NCBI GenBank assembly: GCA_034433305.1 | Contig: DAOUAM010000039.1 | Location: forward strand, 1-64,000 | Direction of reading: 5' to 3' | Source of the DNA: DAOUAM01 sp034433305 | Lineage (GTDB): Bacteria > Chloroflexota > Dehalococcoidia > Lucifugimonadales > DAOUAM01 | Length of the DNA stretch: 64,000 nt | In this document: positions 41,564 to 50,428 of the stretch, piece after piece | How the letters are laid out: the number at the start of each line of letters is the position of its first letter | Numbering within the stretch: position 1 is the stretch's first letter | Notes under the pieces: generated by a model | Database searches by the model: none | The model's input: only the letters and a program-made list of their open reading frames with translations | Told to the model about the DNA's origin: nothing | Position numbers and translations under genes: made by a program

Positions 41564-44500
41564 GTGGAACACGTCACAGCCAGCAATCGCCTGAATCCCA
41601 GGTACACCATCCCCGAGCCGCGCGACGGTATGTTGCGCCGGCAGCGGCTGGTGGACTTCCTGCACGAGCACATAGACCAGCCGCTGCAGCTTATCTGCGC
41701 CCCTGCGGGCTACGGCAAGACGACACTGCTGGCCGACTTCGCCCGCGATACCGACCTCGCGGTTAGCTGGTACACCGTGGACGAGTTGGACCGTGACCCC
41801 AGTTCGTTCCTGCGGAACGTCATCGAGGCCATCCGGACGCGGTTCCCCAACTTTGGCGCCTCCCTGGACTCGCTGGAGGGCCACTCCCAGGGCCTCAACG
41901 CCGGTTGGGAAGATCTGATAAACCGGCTGATCGAGGAGATCAGGGAGACCATCTCCGAGTATTTTGTCCTGGTGGTGGACGACTTTCATATCCTCGCGGG
42001 CAACAAGGACGTGATGGCCGCCGTTGACCTGCTCATTCAGCGGCTTCCTGACAACTGCCGGCTCATCCTTTCCACCAGGGAGATCCCCCGGCTGACGTCG
42101 CTGCCCAGGCTCATAGGCCAGCGCAAGGTGGTGGGCCTCGGCCCCAAAGAGCTGAAGTTCACCACGGACGAGATCAAGGCGCTGCTGAAGCGCAACTTCG
42201 ACCTGGACGTCACCACCGAGGAGGCCGAGCGCCTGGAGCGCGACTCCGATGGCTGGATCACGGCCATTCTGCTGACGACCCACTCCCTCTGGAAGGGCCT
42301 GTTCCGTGAAGTGCTGGCCAACCGGGGCTGGAACAGCCTCCTCTATGAGTACATGGCCTCGGAGGTGTTCACTCAGCAGCCCCCGGACGTCCAGAAGTTC
42401 CTGCTGTACACCAGCATCTGCAACGAGTTCGATGCTGACCTGGCCAACGTCCTGACAGCCTCGGACGCGGCGGACAGGCTGCTGAAGGAGGCCGAGTCCA
42501 GGAACCTGTTCATCATACGCCTGGAGGGCCACAACCCCTGGTACCGCTACCACCCGCTATTCAGGGACTTCCTGAGGGAGAAGCTGCGCAAGGAGGACCC
42601 TGAGACCTTCGTGGGCCTGCATCTCAGGGCCGCCGACTACTACCTGTCCATAGGCGAGCCACGGCAGGCCATTCACTACTATATACAGGGTGGAGGGTTC
42701 GAGAAGGGGCTGGACCTTCTGGAGGCGCAGGCGGAGCCATTGTCCCAGGAGGGCCTGTGGGATACCCTGGGCAACTGGCTGGAGCAGGTGCCTGCCGAGG
42801 TCCGCGCCACGCGGCCCAGGCTGCTCCTGTACCTGGCTGCAGTCCATCAGCGCCACGGCCGGCACGACGAGGCCATAAAGCTGCTGAGCAGCATCATCGA
42901 GGCCTTCCAGGCCCAGAGGGAGTACAACCTCCAGGCCCAGGCACTGATGCGCCGCAGCGCTGCCTTGCAGGCCAAGGGCGCCCTCCAGATGGCAGTGAGG
43001 GATGCCCGAGATGCGCTGCTGCTCGCTCAGGAGAATTGCCCGGCGTCGGTGCAGGCCGAGGCGCGCATCCACCTGGGTCGGGCCTACGCCAAGCAGGGCA
43101 AGTACCCCAGGGCCGAGCGTGAGTTCCGGCTGGCGCTGGACAGCTACCAGCAGCAGGGCGACCTTTTCCAGCTTTCCCACGTCCACAAGCTGCTGGGCAC
43201 CGTGTACGTGGAGCTTGGCAACTTCTCCAGGGCGAACACACACCTGGAGCTGGCCAGGCAGGGCTGGAAGAAGCTGGGCAACCAGAGTGAGCTTGCCGCC
43301 ACGCTTAACAACATGGCCTGGCTCTACTACGAGCAGGGCAGGCTGGAAGACGCCGAGCCACTGTCCAGGGAGTCCATTGACCTGGCCAGCGTCGCCAACA
43401 GCAAGCGTGACGAGGCATACTCCCTGTGGACGCTGGCGGACATCCAGCGCGAGCAGGAGGCCTACGACGCCGCCCTGGAGTCTTACCAGCGCGCCCTTGC
43501 CATGGCCCGGGAGTGCATGGAAACGCCGCTGGTCAGCTCCTGCACCATCGGCATGGGCGAGACCTACCGCCTCATGGGCGACACCGCCAGGGCCAGGTCC
43601 CTGCTGAGGGAAGGCATGGACTTCGCCTATAACCTGGGGCAGGACTTCGAGCTGGGCATGGCCTTCATGGGCCTGGGCGTGATAGAGTGCGAGGGCCAGG
43701 ACTTCGAGCAAAGCCTGGTCTTCCTGCTGAGGGCCTGCACGCTGCTGGCCCGGGCCAAGCAGAAGCGCAACCTGGCCCGCGCCAGGTTCCTTCTGGCGCA
43801 TACCTACTTCCAGTCCAGGAAGTACACCGATGCCCTGGAGCAACTGGAGGCGGTAGCCGAGCTTTGCGACGAACTGGGCCATGACCGGTTCCTGGTGCCC
43901 GACGCCCGTCGCGCCGTGCTCATGGTCCAGTATGCCGCTATCCAGGCCAGGCACAAGGACTTCTTCGCCCGCCTGAGGGACCAGGCGGCGCTGCGCCCCA
44001 GCGAGGCGCCGGTGGAAGTGGCCAGCGCGCCCGAGCAGCGGCCGCCCAAAGTGGAGGTGCAGACCTTCGGGCCGCTGCGCATCCTGCTGGAGGGCACGCA
44101 TCTCCTCAGCACCGCCTGGGGCAGCACCAAGGCCCGCGAGATGTTCCTGTTCATGCTCTATAACCGCCAACCGCTGCACAAGGAGAAGATAGTGGAGGCC
44201 CTGTGGCCCCAGATCTCGTCGGCCAAGGCCAACTCCAACTTCCACTCCACACTGCATCGCATGAAGAACGCGCTGTACCCCAACTGCGTTGACCGCGATG
44301 GCGAGCAGTACCAGTTGAACGCAGGCTGGAGCTACTGGCTGGACGCCCACGAGTTCGAGCGGCTGCTGCAGGAGGCCGAGCAACTCCCCGCCGAGGAGGT
44401 GGCGGAGAGGGAGCGTCTCCTTACGGCCGCCATTGACCTTTACAAGGGGCCTTTCCTGGCGGACGTTGACGCCGAGTGGGCCAACGCCACCCGCACCGAC

Positions 44501-44773
44501 CTGGAGTTCAAGTTCTGGAAGGCTGTCAACCTCCTGGCTGAGCAGTACAAGGCCAGGGGAGAGCTACGCCAGAGCATCGCGCTGCTGGAGAAGGCGCTGG
44601 CTATTGACGAGCTGCAAGAGGACATTTACTACAAGGTCATGGACCTCTACCTGGAGTTAGGCGACACCGCCGCGGCCACCAAGGTCTACAAGCGCTGCCT
44701 CTCCGTCTTTGGGCAGACTGTCCCCCTGTTCAGCTCCTCCAAAGTGAGCAAGCTGCTAGCACATCTTAACTAG
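41564..44773 (+). CDS. STAND ATPase / TPR / SARP-type transcriptional activator
   Basis: 1,069 residues from GTG at 41564, chosen because a GTG at 41513 would fall inside the best promoter. N-terminal MalT-like STAND NTPase: Walker A APAGYGKTTLL (about 46-56), Walker B FVLVVDDFHIL. A middle array of TPR repeats (about 380-800) has many A-x3-Y-x-A units. A C-terminal winged-helix (VEVQTFGPLRILLEG, TKAREMFLFMLYN, EALWPQISSAKANSNFHSTL) is followed by the bacterial transcriptional activation domain (LYKGPFLADV). This is the SARP/AfsR architecture reversed, with the DNA-binding part at the C-terminus. It probably responds to an inducer through the STAND switch. Confidence 0.92.
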   Translation: MEHVTASNRLNPRYTIPEPRDGMLRRQRLVDFLHEHIDQPLQLICAPAGYGKTTLLADFARDTDLAVSWYTVDELDRDPSSFLRNVIEAIRTRFPNFGASLDSLEGHSQGLNAGWEDLINRLIEEIRETISEYFVLVVDDFHILAGNKDVMAAVDLLIQRLPDNCRLILSTREIPRLTSLPRLIGQRKVVGLGPKELKFTTDEIKALLKRNFDLDVTTEEAERLERDSDGWITAILLTTHSLWKGLFREVLANRGWNSLLYEYMASEVFTQQPPDVQKFLLYTSICNEFDADLANVLTASDAADRLLKEAESRNLFIIRLEGHNPWYRYHPLFRDFLREKLRKEDPETFVGLHLRAADYYLSIGEPRQAIHYYIQGGGFEKGLDLLEAQAEPLSQEGLWDTLGNWLEQVPAEVRATRPRLLLYLAAVHQRHGRHDEAIKLLSSIIEAFQAQREYNLQAQALMRRSAALQAKGALQMAVRDARDALLLAQENCPASVQAEARIHLGRAYAKQGKYPRAEREFRLALDSYQQQGDLFQLSHVHKLLGTVYVELGNFSRANTHLELARQGWKKLGNQSELAATLNNMAWLYYEQGRLEDAEPLSRESIDLASVANSKRDEAYSLWTLADIQREQEAYDAALESYQRALAMARECMETPLVSSCTIGMGETYRLMGDTARARSLLREGMDFAYNLGQDFELGMAFMGLGVIECEGQDFEQSLVFLLRACTLLARAKQKRNLARARFLLAHTYFQSRKYTDALEQLEAVAELCDELGHDRFLVPDARRAVLMVQYAAIQARHKDFFARLRDQAALRPSEAPVEVASAPEQRPPKVEVQTFGPLRILLEGTHLLSTAWGSTKAREMFLFMLYNRQPLHKEKIVEALWPQISSAKANSNFHSTLHRMKNALYPNCVDRDGEQYQLNAGWSYWLDAHEFERLLQEAEQLPAEEVAERERLLTAAIDLYKGPFLADVDAEWANATRTDLEFKFWKAVNLLAEQYKARGELRQSIALLEKALAIDELQEDIYYKVMDLYLELGDTAAATKVYKRCLSVFGQTVPLFSSSKVSKLLAHLN

Positions 44774-44861
44774 TCTCAGGTACTAATAGCTATTCCATCT
44801 TGATATATCCTCTTATGGTTGTATATCATCTCTTCTATACATGTATTATGTCAACTAAATA

Positions 44862-44905
44862 GTGAGAGAACCGTGAGAGGTCTGTGAGAGCCTCCTTGCT
44901 ACATT
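44862..44905 (+). promoter_or_regulatory. SARP-type operator: three GTGAGAG heptamers, 11-bp period, plus -10
   Basis: GTGAGAG occurs at 44862-44868, 44873-44879 and 44884-44890, each pair separated by exactly 4 bp. TACATT at 44900-44905 follows the last repeat after 9 bp, a plausible -10. Known SARP activators bind heptamer direct repeats of 11-bp period about 8 bp before the -10. The SARP-type regulator ends 88 bp upstream. Confidence 0.7.
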
Positions 44906-44917
44906 GCGTGGCATAAA

Positions 44918-44933
44918 GCTAGGCATGCCTAGC
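44918..44933. promoter_or_regulatory. 16-bp perfect palindrome in the leader of the small peptide gene
   Basis: GCTAGGCATGCCTAGC is a complete palindrome. It lies between the predicted -10 (44900) and the ribosome-binding site (44941), so it would be transcribed. It could be a dimer operator or a short leader hairpin. Confidence 0.55.
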
Positions 44934-44954
44934 GAATAGGAGGAGGTTCTCACA

Positions 44955-45059
44955 ATGCGGAGCAAGTTCAGCGGATGGTACTGGCGTGCGTTCTATGCGG
45001 CCCTGACGGTGGGCGCCCTCGTGGCGGCCATCGCTGCCGACGGGCCCAACTGGGGCTAA
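44955..45059 (+). CDS. 34-residue membrane peptide
   Basis: ATG at 44955 with a strong AGGAGGT (44941-44947, 7-bp spacing); stop TAA 45057-45059. The sequence has a short basic/aromatic N-terminus (MRSKFSGWYWRAFY) and one hydrophobic helix (AALTVGALVAAIAA) ending DGPNWG. Not recognised as a known family. Its promoter region bears the heptamer repeats, so it is the likely target of the upstream regulator. A hairpin follows it. Confidence 0.65.
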   Translation: MRSKFSGWYWRAFYAALTVGALVAAIAADGPNWG

Positions 45060-45090
45060 CACCCGACTTCTGACATAGAAGCGCACATGC

Positions 45091-45135
45091 GGGCCAGGGC
45101 GCCCTTTACGCACCGTAAGCGGGCTGCCCTGGCCC
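45091..45135 (+). terminator. Terminator-like hairpin after the 34-residue peptide
   Basis: GGGCCAGGGC (45091-45100) pairs with GCCCTGGCCC (45126-45135); inside it GCCC/GGGC and TTAC/GTAA extend the stem. Only a weak T-rich tail (TATTTG) follows. Confidence 0.6.
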
Positions 45136-45260
45136 AGCCTATTTGTCGGGGGGTGCGCCGGCGGCGCGCCTGGTCGGGCCTGGTGCGACGCTTCCCCTTC
45201 CCCTCTGGGTGGCAGAAGGCCGGGACGCCGTGAGGCATATATTAAAATGTTATTTTTAGA

Positions 45261-45833
45261 GTGCTACTGATGCGGCAAGCAGAGAAGTCTTCCTCAAAGG
45301 CAGGCATACCGCCAGTCCGTTATGGCTGGCTGGTCATACTGGCGTTCCTGGTCCAGGCGGTGGCCCTGACCACCATCAGCGACCCCTCGGCCCTGGCCGC
45401 CAAAAGGGCGGTGCTGGCCGTGACATCCCTGATGCTCCTGGTGGGCATTGTCCCCAACCTGCGCTGGTGGGCCTTTCGAGTCATAGGGCTGGGATTCCTG
45501 CTGAACATCCTGGCCCTGGCCGCCAATGGCGGCCTGATGCCCGTGACCCCTGAGAACGCGGAAAAGGTCCTGCCGGACATCCAGGAGACCATTGCCATAG
45601 GTCAGACGCCGCCAAGGTCCAAGAGCATCCTGCTGCCAGAGTCCCAGACCAGGCTTCGCCCTCTAACCGACAACATCTACCTCCCTTTCCCCAGGTCTAG
45701 CATCTATAGCGTGGGCGATGTTTCACTTATGGCTGGAGTGGTTATATTCCTGTTGGAGATACCTGTGAGGCTCTATTTGCGCCGTCGGCAGGCCAGGTTG
45801 GCCGGGCCGCCATCAGTGAACATTCAGGCATAA
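45261..45833 (+). CDS. DUF5317-like membrane protein
   Basis: 190 residues with four or five hydrophobic segments (YGWLVILAFLVQAVALTTI, AVLAVTSLMLLVGIVPNL, FRVIGLGFLLNILALAANGG, VGDVSLMAGVVIFLLEIPV). The NGGLMPVTPE and PRSSIYSVGDV parts fit the DUF5317 family found in Chloroflexi and Actinobacteria, of unknown role. The start is GTG at 45261 or ATG at 45270; neither has a ribosome-binding site, and the A/T-rich box at 45238-45252 suggests a leaderless or nearly leaderless transcript. Confidence 0.75.
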   Translation: MLLMRQAEKSSSKAGIPPVRYGWLVILAFLVQAVALTTISDPSALAAKRAVLAVTSLMLLVGIVPNLRWWAFRVIGLGFLLNILALAANGGLMPVTPENAEKVLPDIQETIAIGQTPPRSKSILLPESQTRLRPLTDNIYLPFPRSSIYSVGDVSLMAGVVIFLLEIPVRLYLRRRQARLAGPPSVNIQA

Positions 45834-45938
45834 TTGCTGTTTTGCCTGTAAACAAAGTGGCTAACACCTTGAAAGAGCCTCAAGGCGCGGAATATTCTCC
45901 AGTGGGAATGGTTTGCCCCTAGGGGGAGGTAGCTGGCG

Positions 45939-46466
45939 ATGACTTTAGCCGGCAATAGCTCGCTTGCGCGCAAGCTGTACGAGAGGGAATCGTCTGTCCC
46001 TGGGCTACAGCAACTGGAGGAGACACCGCTCCTTCAGCGGTACCTGTCGCGGATATCCGCCCGCATCGAGTCCGATGGCCTGACCCACCTTTACTGGGTC
46101 GCGGGGATCAACACCCGTGAGATCGCCGAGGCCCTGCTGGATACCATAGCCCGGCGGTACCAGGACCGGAGGCCATCCCTTGTTGGCGACAAGAACGCCC
46201 TTGTCGTCCGGCCGGGTGAGGTCCAGCTTGTCGAGCCTTTAGCGACACGTCTTGGCTGCCCCATCCTCCTCATGCAGGAGTTCTACACCGACAGTTTCGC
46301 TATTATTAACGAGGCAGCCGTGCTGGATGTTACACCCGTGTCCACCGATGACGGGGTGCCTGAGTTCAACGAGGACTCCACCGTGGTCAGTCTGTACATC
46401 GGGCTATTCAACATGCTCAAGAACCGGGCGGTGGACAGCCGGGCCAGGGTACAGGCGCGCAGCTAG
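45939..46466 (+). CDS. Hypothetical protein, family not recognised
   Basis: 175 residues, soluble, alpha/beta pattern. Notable segments are LQRYLSRISARIESDGLTHLYWV, GINTREIAEALLDTIA, NALVVRPGEVQLVEPLATRLGCPILLMQEFY and EDSTVVSLYIGLFNMLKNRAVDS. It has no signal peptide or membrane helix and no motif I can assign. GGGGGAGGTAG precedes the ATG, so translation is well supported. Its stop shares the bases CTAG with the stop of the convergent amidohydrolase gene. Confidence 0.7.
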   Translation: MTLAGNSSLARKLYERESSVPGLQQLEETPLLQRYLSRISARIESDGLTHLYWVAGINTREIAEALLDTIARRYQDRRPSLVGDKNALVVRPGEVQLVEPLATRLGCPILLMQEFYTDSFAIINEAAVLDVTPVSTDDGVPEFNEDSTVVSLYIGLFNMLKNRAVDSRARVQARS

Positions 46467-47683
46467 CATTTCACCACAGTCCTGCCTTTCTTGATGACCA
46501 GGCGCAGCCTGCGGACGTTCTCAATAGCGTCCAGCGGGTTGGCGCCTAATGCTATTATGTCTGCTTTTTTGCCCGGCTCGATGGTGCCGTAGCTGTCCTG
46601 AGCACAGCATACCTCGGCCGCGGTCTGTGTGGCGGCCACGATGGCCTGCCAGGGCGTCATGCCGCAACGCACCAGCATCCCCAGTTCCAGCAGCCCGCCA
46701 GAGGGCGGGTCCAGGTCAGACCCACAGGCTATCTTGACTCCCGCTCTTAGCGCCTTCCTGAACCCCTCGGCATGGGCCGTGGCGGCCTGAATGGCCCTCT
46801 GGCGGTACTCCTCCTGGACCGGGTGCTTCCGCGCCCAGTCGCGCTCATACTCACTGGAGGCGTAGTCCGGGCCACGGTTCAGGTGGGTCAGGCTGAGCGT
46901 GGGTACATAGTACGTCCCCTTCTCCACCATCAGCCGGATAGCCTCGTCGTCCAGCATGTAGCCGTGCTCGATAGTATGGGCGCCTGCTCTGACCGCCGCC
47001 TTGATGCCGTCGGTGCCGCCTGCATGGGCCACCACTTTGAACCCCCTGCGCCGGCACAGCTCGAAGGCAGCCTCGATCTCGTCGGGCAGGAGGAAGGTGT
47101 TAGGCATTCTGTCCCACGGCGGCCCCATGACTCCGCCGGTCATATTGAGCTTGATGAAGTCCACGCCGTTCTTGATTTGCTCGCGGATGGCCCTGCGGAA
47201 ACCCTCCGGGCCGTCCACCTCCAGGGCGCAGCCGCTGCGCAGGAAGTGGCCGGCGGTGGTGGTAAGGAAGTAGCCGCAGGTGAACAGCGTCGGCCCCATG
47301 GCCCTGCCGGAGTCGAAGGCCCGCTTCCACGCCACGTCAATGAAGTCTTTCTCTCCCACCACTCTCATGCCGGTAATGCCCAGGGCCAGCGCGTCCATAC
47401 AGTTGCGGCCGGCGCGGATGGTGCGCTCGGCCACCGACTCGTCCCTGGCCTCGCTGTCTGGAATGCCGCGGCCGATGTGGACATGCACGTCCCACAGGCC
47501 AGGCAGCAGGAAAGCCCCGCCCAGGTCTATCACCTCCGCGCCGCTGGCTACCGGCGGCCTCCTGGAGTCTGTGACCTCCTCGATGCGCTCCCCCACGACT
47601 ACCACGCTTCCCTCTCGTGGCGAGGGAGAAGTGGCATCTATGATGACGCAGTCCCGAAGCACCAGCACCTGTTCCTGGGCCAT
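46463..47683 (-). CDS. Imidazolonepropionase/prolidase-like amidohydrolase
   Basis: 406 residues. Metal motif is GLWDVHVHIG, carboxylated-Lys segment VDFIKLNMTGGV, then VVAHAGGTDGIKAAVRAGAHTIEHG with two His, and the Asp in IACGSDLDPPSG. This is the Xaa-Pro dipeptidase/imidazolonepropionase-like branch of the amidohydrolase superfamily. The N-terminal beta-sandwich (LVLRDCVIIDATSPSPREG) and the C-terminal EPGKKADIIALGANPL are typical. AGGAGAGG precedes the ATG. It stands alone. Confidence 0.9.
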   Translation of the reverse strand: MAQEQVLVLRDCVIIDATSPSPREGSVVVVGERIEEVTDSRRPPVASGAEVIDLGGAFLLPGLWDVHVHIGRGIPDSEARDESVAERTIRAGRNCMDALALGITGMRVVGEKDFIDVAWKRAFDSGRAMGPTLFTCGYFLTTTAGHFLRSGCALEVDGPEGFRRAIREQIKNGVDFIKLNMTGGVMGPPWDRMPNTFLLPDEIEAAFELCRRRGFKVVAHAGGTDGIKAAVRAGAHTIEHGYMLDDEAIRLMVEKGTYYVPTLSLTHLNRGPDYASSEYERDWARKHPVQEEYRQRAIQAATAHAEGFRKALRAGVKIACGSDLDPPSGGLLELGMLVRCGMTPWQAIVAATQTAAEVCCAQDSYGTIEPGKKADIIALGANPLDAIENVRRLRLVIKKGRTVVKC

Positions 47684-47872
47684 CGTCGCCTCTCCTGGGC
47701 ACGCCGGCGGGCCAGGGCGCGCGGTCGCCGGTGCGACGACTGCCCTTCACAAGGCCCTCGCCGGCAGGTATGTTGAGTATGAGCATATTCGCCGGTAACA
47801 CGCTAGCAAAGCAGCGCCATCCTACAACCCGGACTGGCGCCAGTCAACGGCGGGGATAAAGCTGGCGTCTTT

Positions 47873-47881
47873 TGCTATAAT
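47873..47881 (+). promoter_or_regulatory. Extended -10 promoter of the SirB1-like gene
   Basis: TGCTATAAT (47873-47881) is an extended -10. No good -35 is seen at 17 bp. The ATG is about 86 bp downstream. Confidence 0.45.
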
Positions 47882-47966
47882 AGGCTTCCTTCAACTATTA
47901 CCAGACGTCCTTGCACGTGGCCTTAGAAAATGTGGTAAAGTCACGGGCAGGGTCCAGGGACAGGGC

Positions 47967-48806
47967 ATGAGTACACAGCCAGACTTTCGGCGGCTCCTCA
48001 CAGAGATGGCGGCGCAGCCCGACGAGGGCATTGACCTCGCCCTGGGCGCGCTGTACATCGCAGGCGAGGAGTACCCGGGCCTGGATGTGGACCACTACAT
48101 GGACCGAATTACGGCCCTGGCCTGGGTAGTGGAGAGCCGTCGCCGCCCGGGGGACGACCCTTTCGATACCATCGCCAGGATCAATGACGTTCTATTTGAA
48201 AAGGAGGGCTTTTCTGGCAACGAGAAGGACTACTATGACCCCAGGAACAGTTTTCTCAACGAAGTGCTGGACAGGAAGAAGGGAATCCCCATAACCCTTT
48301 CCGTCATTTACCTCGAGGTAGCGCGCCTGCTGGGGCTGCCTTTCTCCGGAGTGGGCCTTCCAGGGCACTTCATAGTGAAGTGCGAGGTGCGCGACGCGGA
48401 TATATTCGTTGACCCCTTCCACAGGGGGCTTCTGCTGACTGCCCAGGACTGCCGCGAGCTGGTCAGGCAGCAGTCCGGCGGCCGGATGGCCTTCAGGGAG
48501 GAGTTCCTGAGGCCCGTGCCGCCCAGGCAGGTCCTGGTGAGGATGCTCACCAACCTGCGGCTCATCTATATGCGGCGAGGGGAGTTGCCCAGGGCCATCA
48601 GCGCGGCGGACCGCATCGTGGCCGTTGACCCTGCCAGCGAGCAGCACCTCCTGGACCGCGCGACCGTGTACTACCACGCTGGCCGGTACCTCAACGCCAT
48701 CAAGGACCTGGAGGAGTACCTGAGGCGGCGGCCTGATGCTCCAGATGCCGAGGCTATCAGGCACAACATAAGCGCCCTGTGGCACAGGGCTTCCACTACA
48801 AATTGA
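47967..48806 (+). CDS. SirB1/transglutaminase-like protein with TPR tail
   Basis: 279 residues. The core is the SirB1 (YchA) family: LALGALYIAGEEYPGLDVDHY, NDVLFEKEGFSGNEKDYYDPRNSFLNEVL, KKGIPITLSVIYLEVARLLGLP (split across the family signature) and GVGLPGHFIVKC with the Pro-Gly-His of the transglutaminase-like site. The last ~80 residues form TPR-like helices. Function is unknown in general; it is often encoded near regulators. 37 bp separate it from the ECF sigma gene downstream. Confidence 0.88.
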   Translation: MSTQPDFRRLLTEMAAQPDEGIDLALGALYIAGEEYPGLDVDHYMDRITALAWVVESRRRPGDDPFDTIARINDVLFEKEGFSGNEKDYYDPRNSFLNEVLDRKKGIPITLSVIYLEVARLLGLPFSGVGLPGHFIVKCEVRDADIFVDPFHRGLLLTAQDCRELVRQQSGGRMAFREEFLRPVPPRQVLVRMLTNLRLIYMRRGELPRAISAADRIVAVDPASEQHLLDRATVYYHAGRYLNAIKDLEEYLRRRPDAPDAEAIRHNISALWHRASTTN

Positions 48807-48843
48807 GACTGAATGCCATGAGCAAAATCTGTCCAAATTACCT

Positions 48844-49491
48844 GTGTCGTATATCAGTTGGGTGGCCGAAAGAGATCGAAGCGCCGCTCGTCGGGTGCGT
48901 CCCGTGAAGTACGAAGGCCTGGACGACGAGCGGCTGCTGGAGCTCATCGCCCAGCAGAGCAGGGAGGCGCTGGAGGCCTTCTACGATAGGCATGCCAGTG
49001 CCGTGTACTCTCTGGCGATGCACATGCTCAAGGACTCCGGGGTAGCCGAGGAGGTGACGCAAGACGTGTTCCTGAACGTCTGGCGGCGAGCGTCCAGCTA
49101 TCAGTCGCAGCGTGGCAGCGTGCTGGCCTGGCTGTTCAGCATCGCCCACCACCGCGCCATAGACGAGCTGAGGCGACGCCGCCGCGAGCAGGCGCAGACG
49201 CAGCCCGGAGTTGACCTGACGGACAAGCTCTCCGACGATTCCGTGGACCCGACTGAGCATGCAGCCACCGAGATGGAGCGCAGCAGGCTGAATGACGCCC
49301 TTTCAAGGCTAAGGCCAGAGCAGCGAGAGGTCGTGGTCCTGGCGTACTTCGGAGGGCTGACCCACTCGGAGATCGCCAGGCACCTTGGCCAGCCGCTGGG
49401 CACAGTCAAGACCAGGATGCGGCTGGCGCTGCAAAAACTGCGGGAGGTCTTGGGCCCTCAAATCCAGGAGCGGGCAGACCATGGACTGTAA
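48844..49491 (+). CDS. ECF RNA polymerase sigma factor
   Basis: 215 residues. Region 2 is present (EAFYDRHASAVYSLAMHML, EEVTQDVFLNVWRRA, VLAWLFSIAHHRAIDELRRR) and region 4 (LSRLRPEQREVVVLAYFGGL, EIARHLGQPLGTVKTRM). It is typical of ECF factors paired with RskA-like anti-sigma factors. Starts GTG 48844 or GTG 48904 are both possible; neither has a clear ribosome-binding site. It overlaps the anti-sigma gene by 11 bp. Confidence 0.94.
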   Translation: MSYISWVAERDRSAARRVRPVKYEGLDDERLLELIAQQSREALEAFYDRHASAVYSLAMHMLKDSGVAEEVTQDVFLNVWRRASSYQSQRGSVLAWLFSIAHHRAIDELRRRRREQAQTQPGVDLTDKLSDDSVDPTEHAATEMERSRLNDALSRLRPEQREVVVLAYFGGLTHSEIARHLGQPLGTVKTRMRLALQKLREVLGPQIQERADHGL

Positions 49492-50317
49492 GGAGGCAGA
49501 GGAGCTCTTTGTACCCTATCTGCTGGGTGCGCTAGACTCCAGGGAGCGGCAGGCACTGGAGGAGCACCTGGACACATGCCAGAGGTGCAGCCTGGAGACT
49601 TACGGAGGCGGCGAAGCGGTGGCGCGGCTGGCCTCGACGGTGCCCCGGCTGGAGGTACCCGCACGCATCAAGCGGCGGCTTTTTGCCGTCGTGGACGCGG
49701 AGCTGGCACAGCGCAGGCCGGCGAGTCCAGGGCCCAGGTCGCAAGCGCCCGGGAGAGGCGGCACGGGCCGGCTGGCCATGGCCTGGGCCAGAATCGCCGC
49801 CGCCCTGGTGCTGGTGGTGGGTCTTGCCCTGGTCGGCTTCTGGTTTGACCAGCGCGTTGACCGGCTTACCAGAGATAATAGGGCACTGCAGCGCGAGCTT
49901 AGCAACCTCATGGAGAGGGAAGTGCAGCTCACCAACATGGTCATGCAACAGCGCTACCTGAGCTACATTACTGCCGCTCCTGGCGTGTCCGTGAACATGC
50001 TCTGGGGGACCGAGTGGTCCGCCAAAGCCTGGGGCATGCTGGCCTGCTGCGCCGCCGCCGACAATGCCACTCTTGCCTTCCTGGTGGTACTCAATCTCCC
50101 TCCATTGCCCGCCGACCAGGTCTACCAGGTATGGCTGTTCAAAGAAGGCCAGCGCTACAGCGCCGGCACTTTCACCGTGGACTCGACGGGCTACGGACAG
50201 GCTGCTATCATACCCGTGGCCCCGCTTTTCGAGTTCGACGCCATCGCCGTCACCGTGGAACCCTCGGGGGGCAGCCCTCGCCCCACGGGCGCCAGCGTTA
50301 TGTTGGGCGACCTGTAA
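49481..50317 (+). CDS. RskA-type membrane anti-sigma factor
   Basis: 278 residues. The N-terminal zinc-binding anti-sigma domain has C3, H29, C33 and C36 (EEHLDTCQRC). One membrane helix (IAAALVLVVGLALVGFWF) follows a basic linker, then a coiled stretch. The extracytoplasmic RskA-like domain is PPLPADQVYQVWLFKEGQRY then FDAIAVTVEPSGGS. It holds the sigma factor at the membrane until a signal frees it. The ATG at 49481 is inside the sigma gene, so their synthesis is coupled. The secreted protein downstream shares part of its outer domain. Confidence 0.92.
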   Translation: MDCKEAEELFVPYLLGALDSRERQALEEHLDTCQRCSLETYGGGEAVARLASTVPRLEVPARIKRRLFAVVDAELAQRRPASPGPRSQAPGRGGTGRLAMAWARIAAALVLVVGLALVGFWFDQRVDRLTRDNRALQRELSNLMEREVQLTNMVMQQRYLSYITAAPGVSVNMLWGTEWSAKAWGMLACCAAADNATLAFLVVLNLPPLPADQVYQVWLFKEGQRYSAGTFTVDSTGYGQAAIIPVAPLFEFDAIAVTVEPSGGSPRPTGASVMLGDL

Positions 50318-50428
50318 AATTTTGTGGTAAACTACGACGGCAGAATCTAGGCGGGCGTCCAAGATTGTGATACTGTTATGGAAGTGCGCAATCTCACATC
50401 TTCATCACCATATCCATAAGGAGGGAAA

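Noticed and set aside
42557..44383. Long open frame antisense to the STAND/SARP gene (and similar ones opposite GAPDH at 5550-7157 and opposite the AAA ATPase at 10879-12507)
   Set aside because: They are by-products of high GC and codon bias; the products are low-complexity His/Gly/Ala/Leu-rich with no domains.
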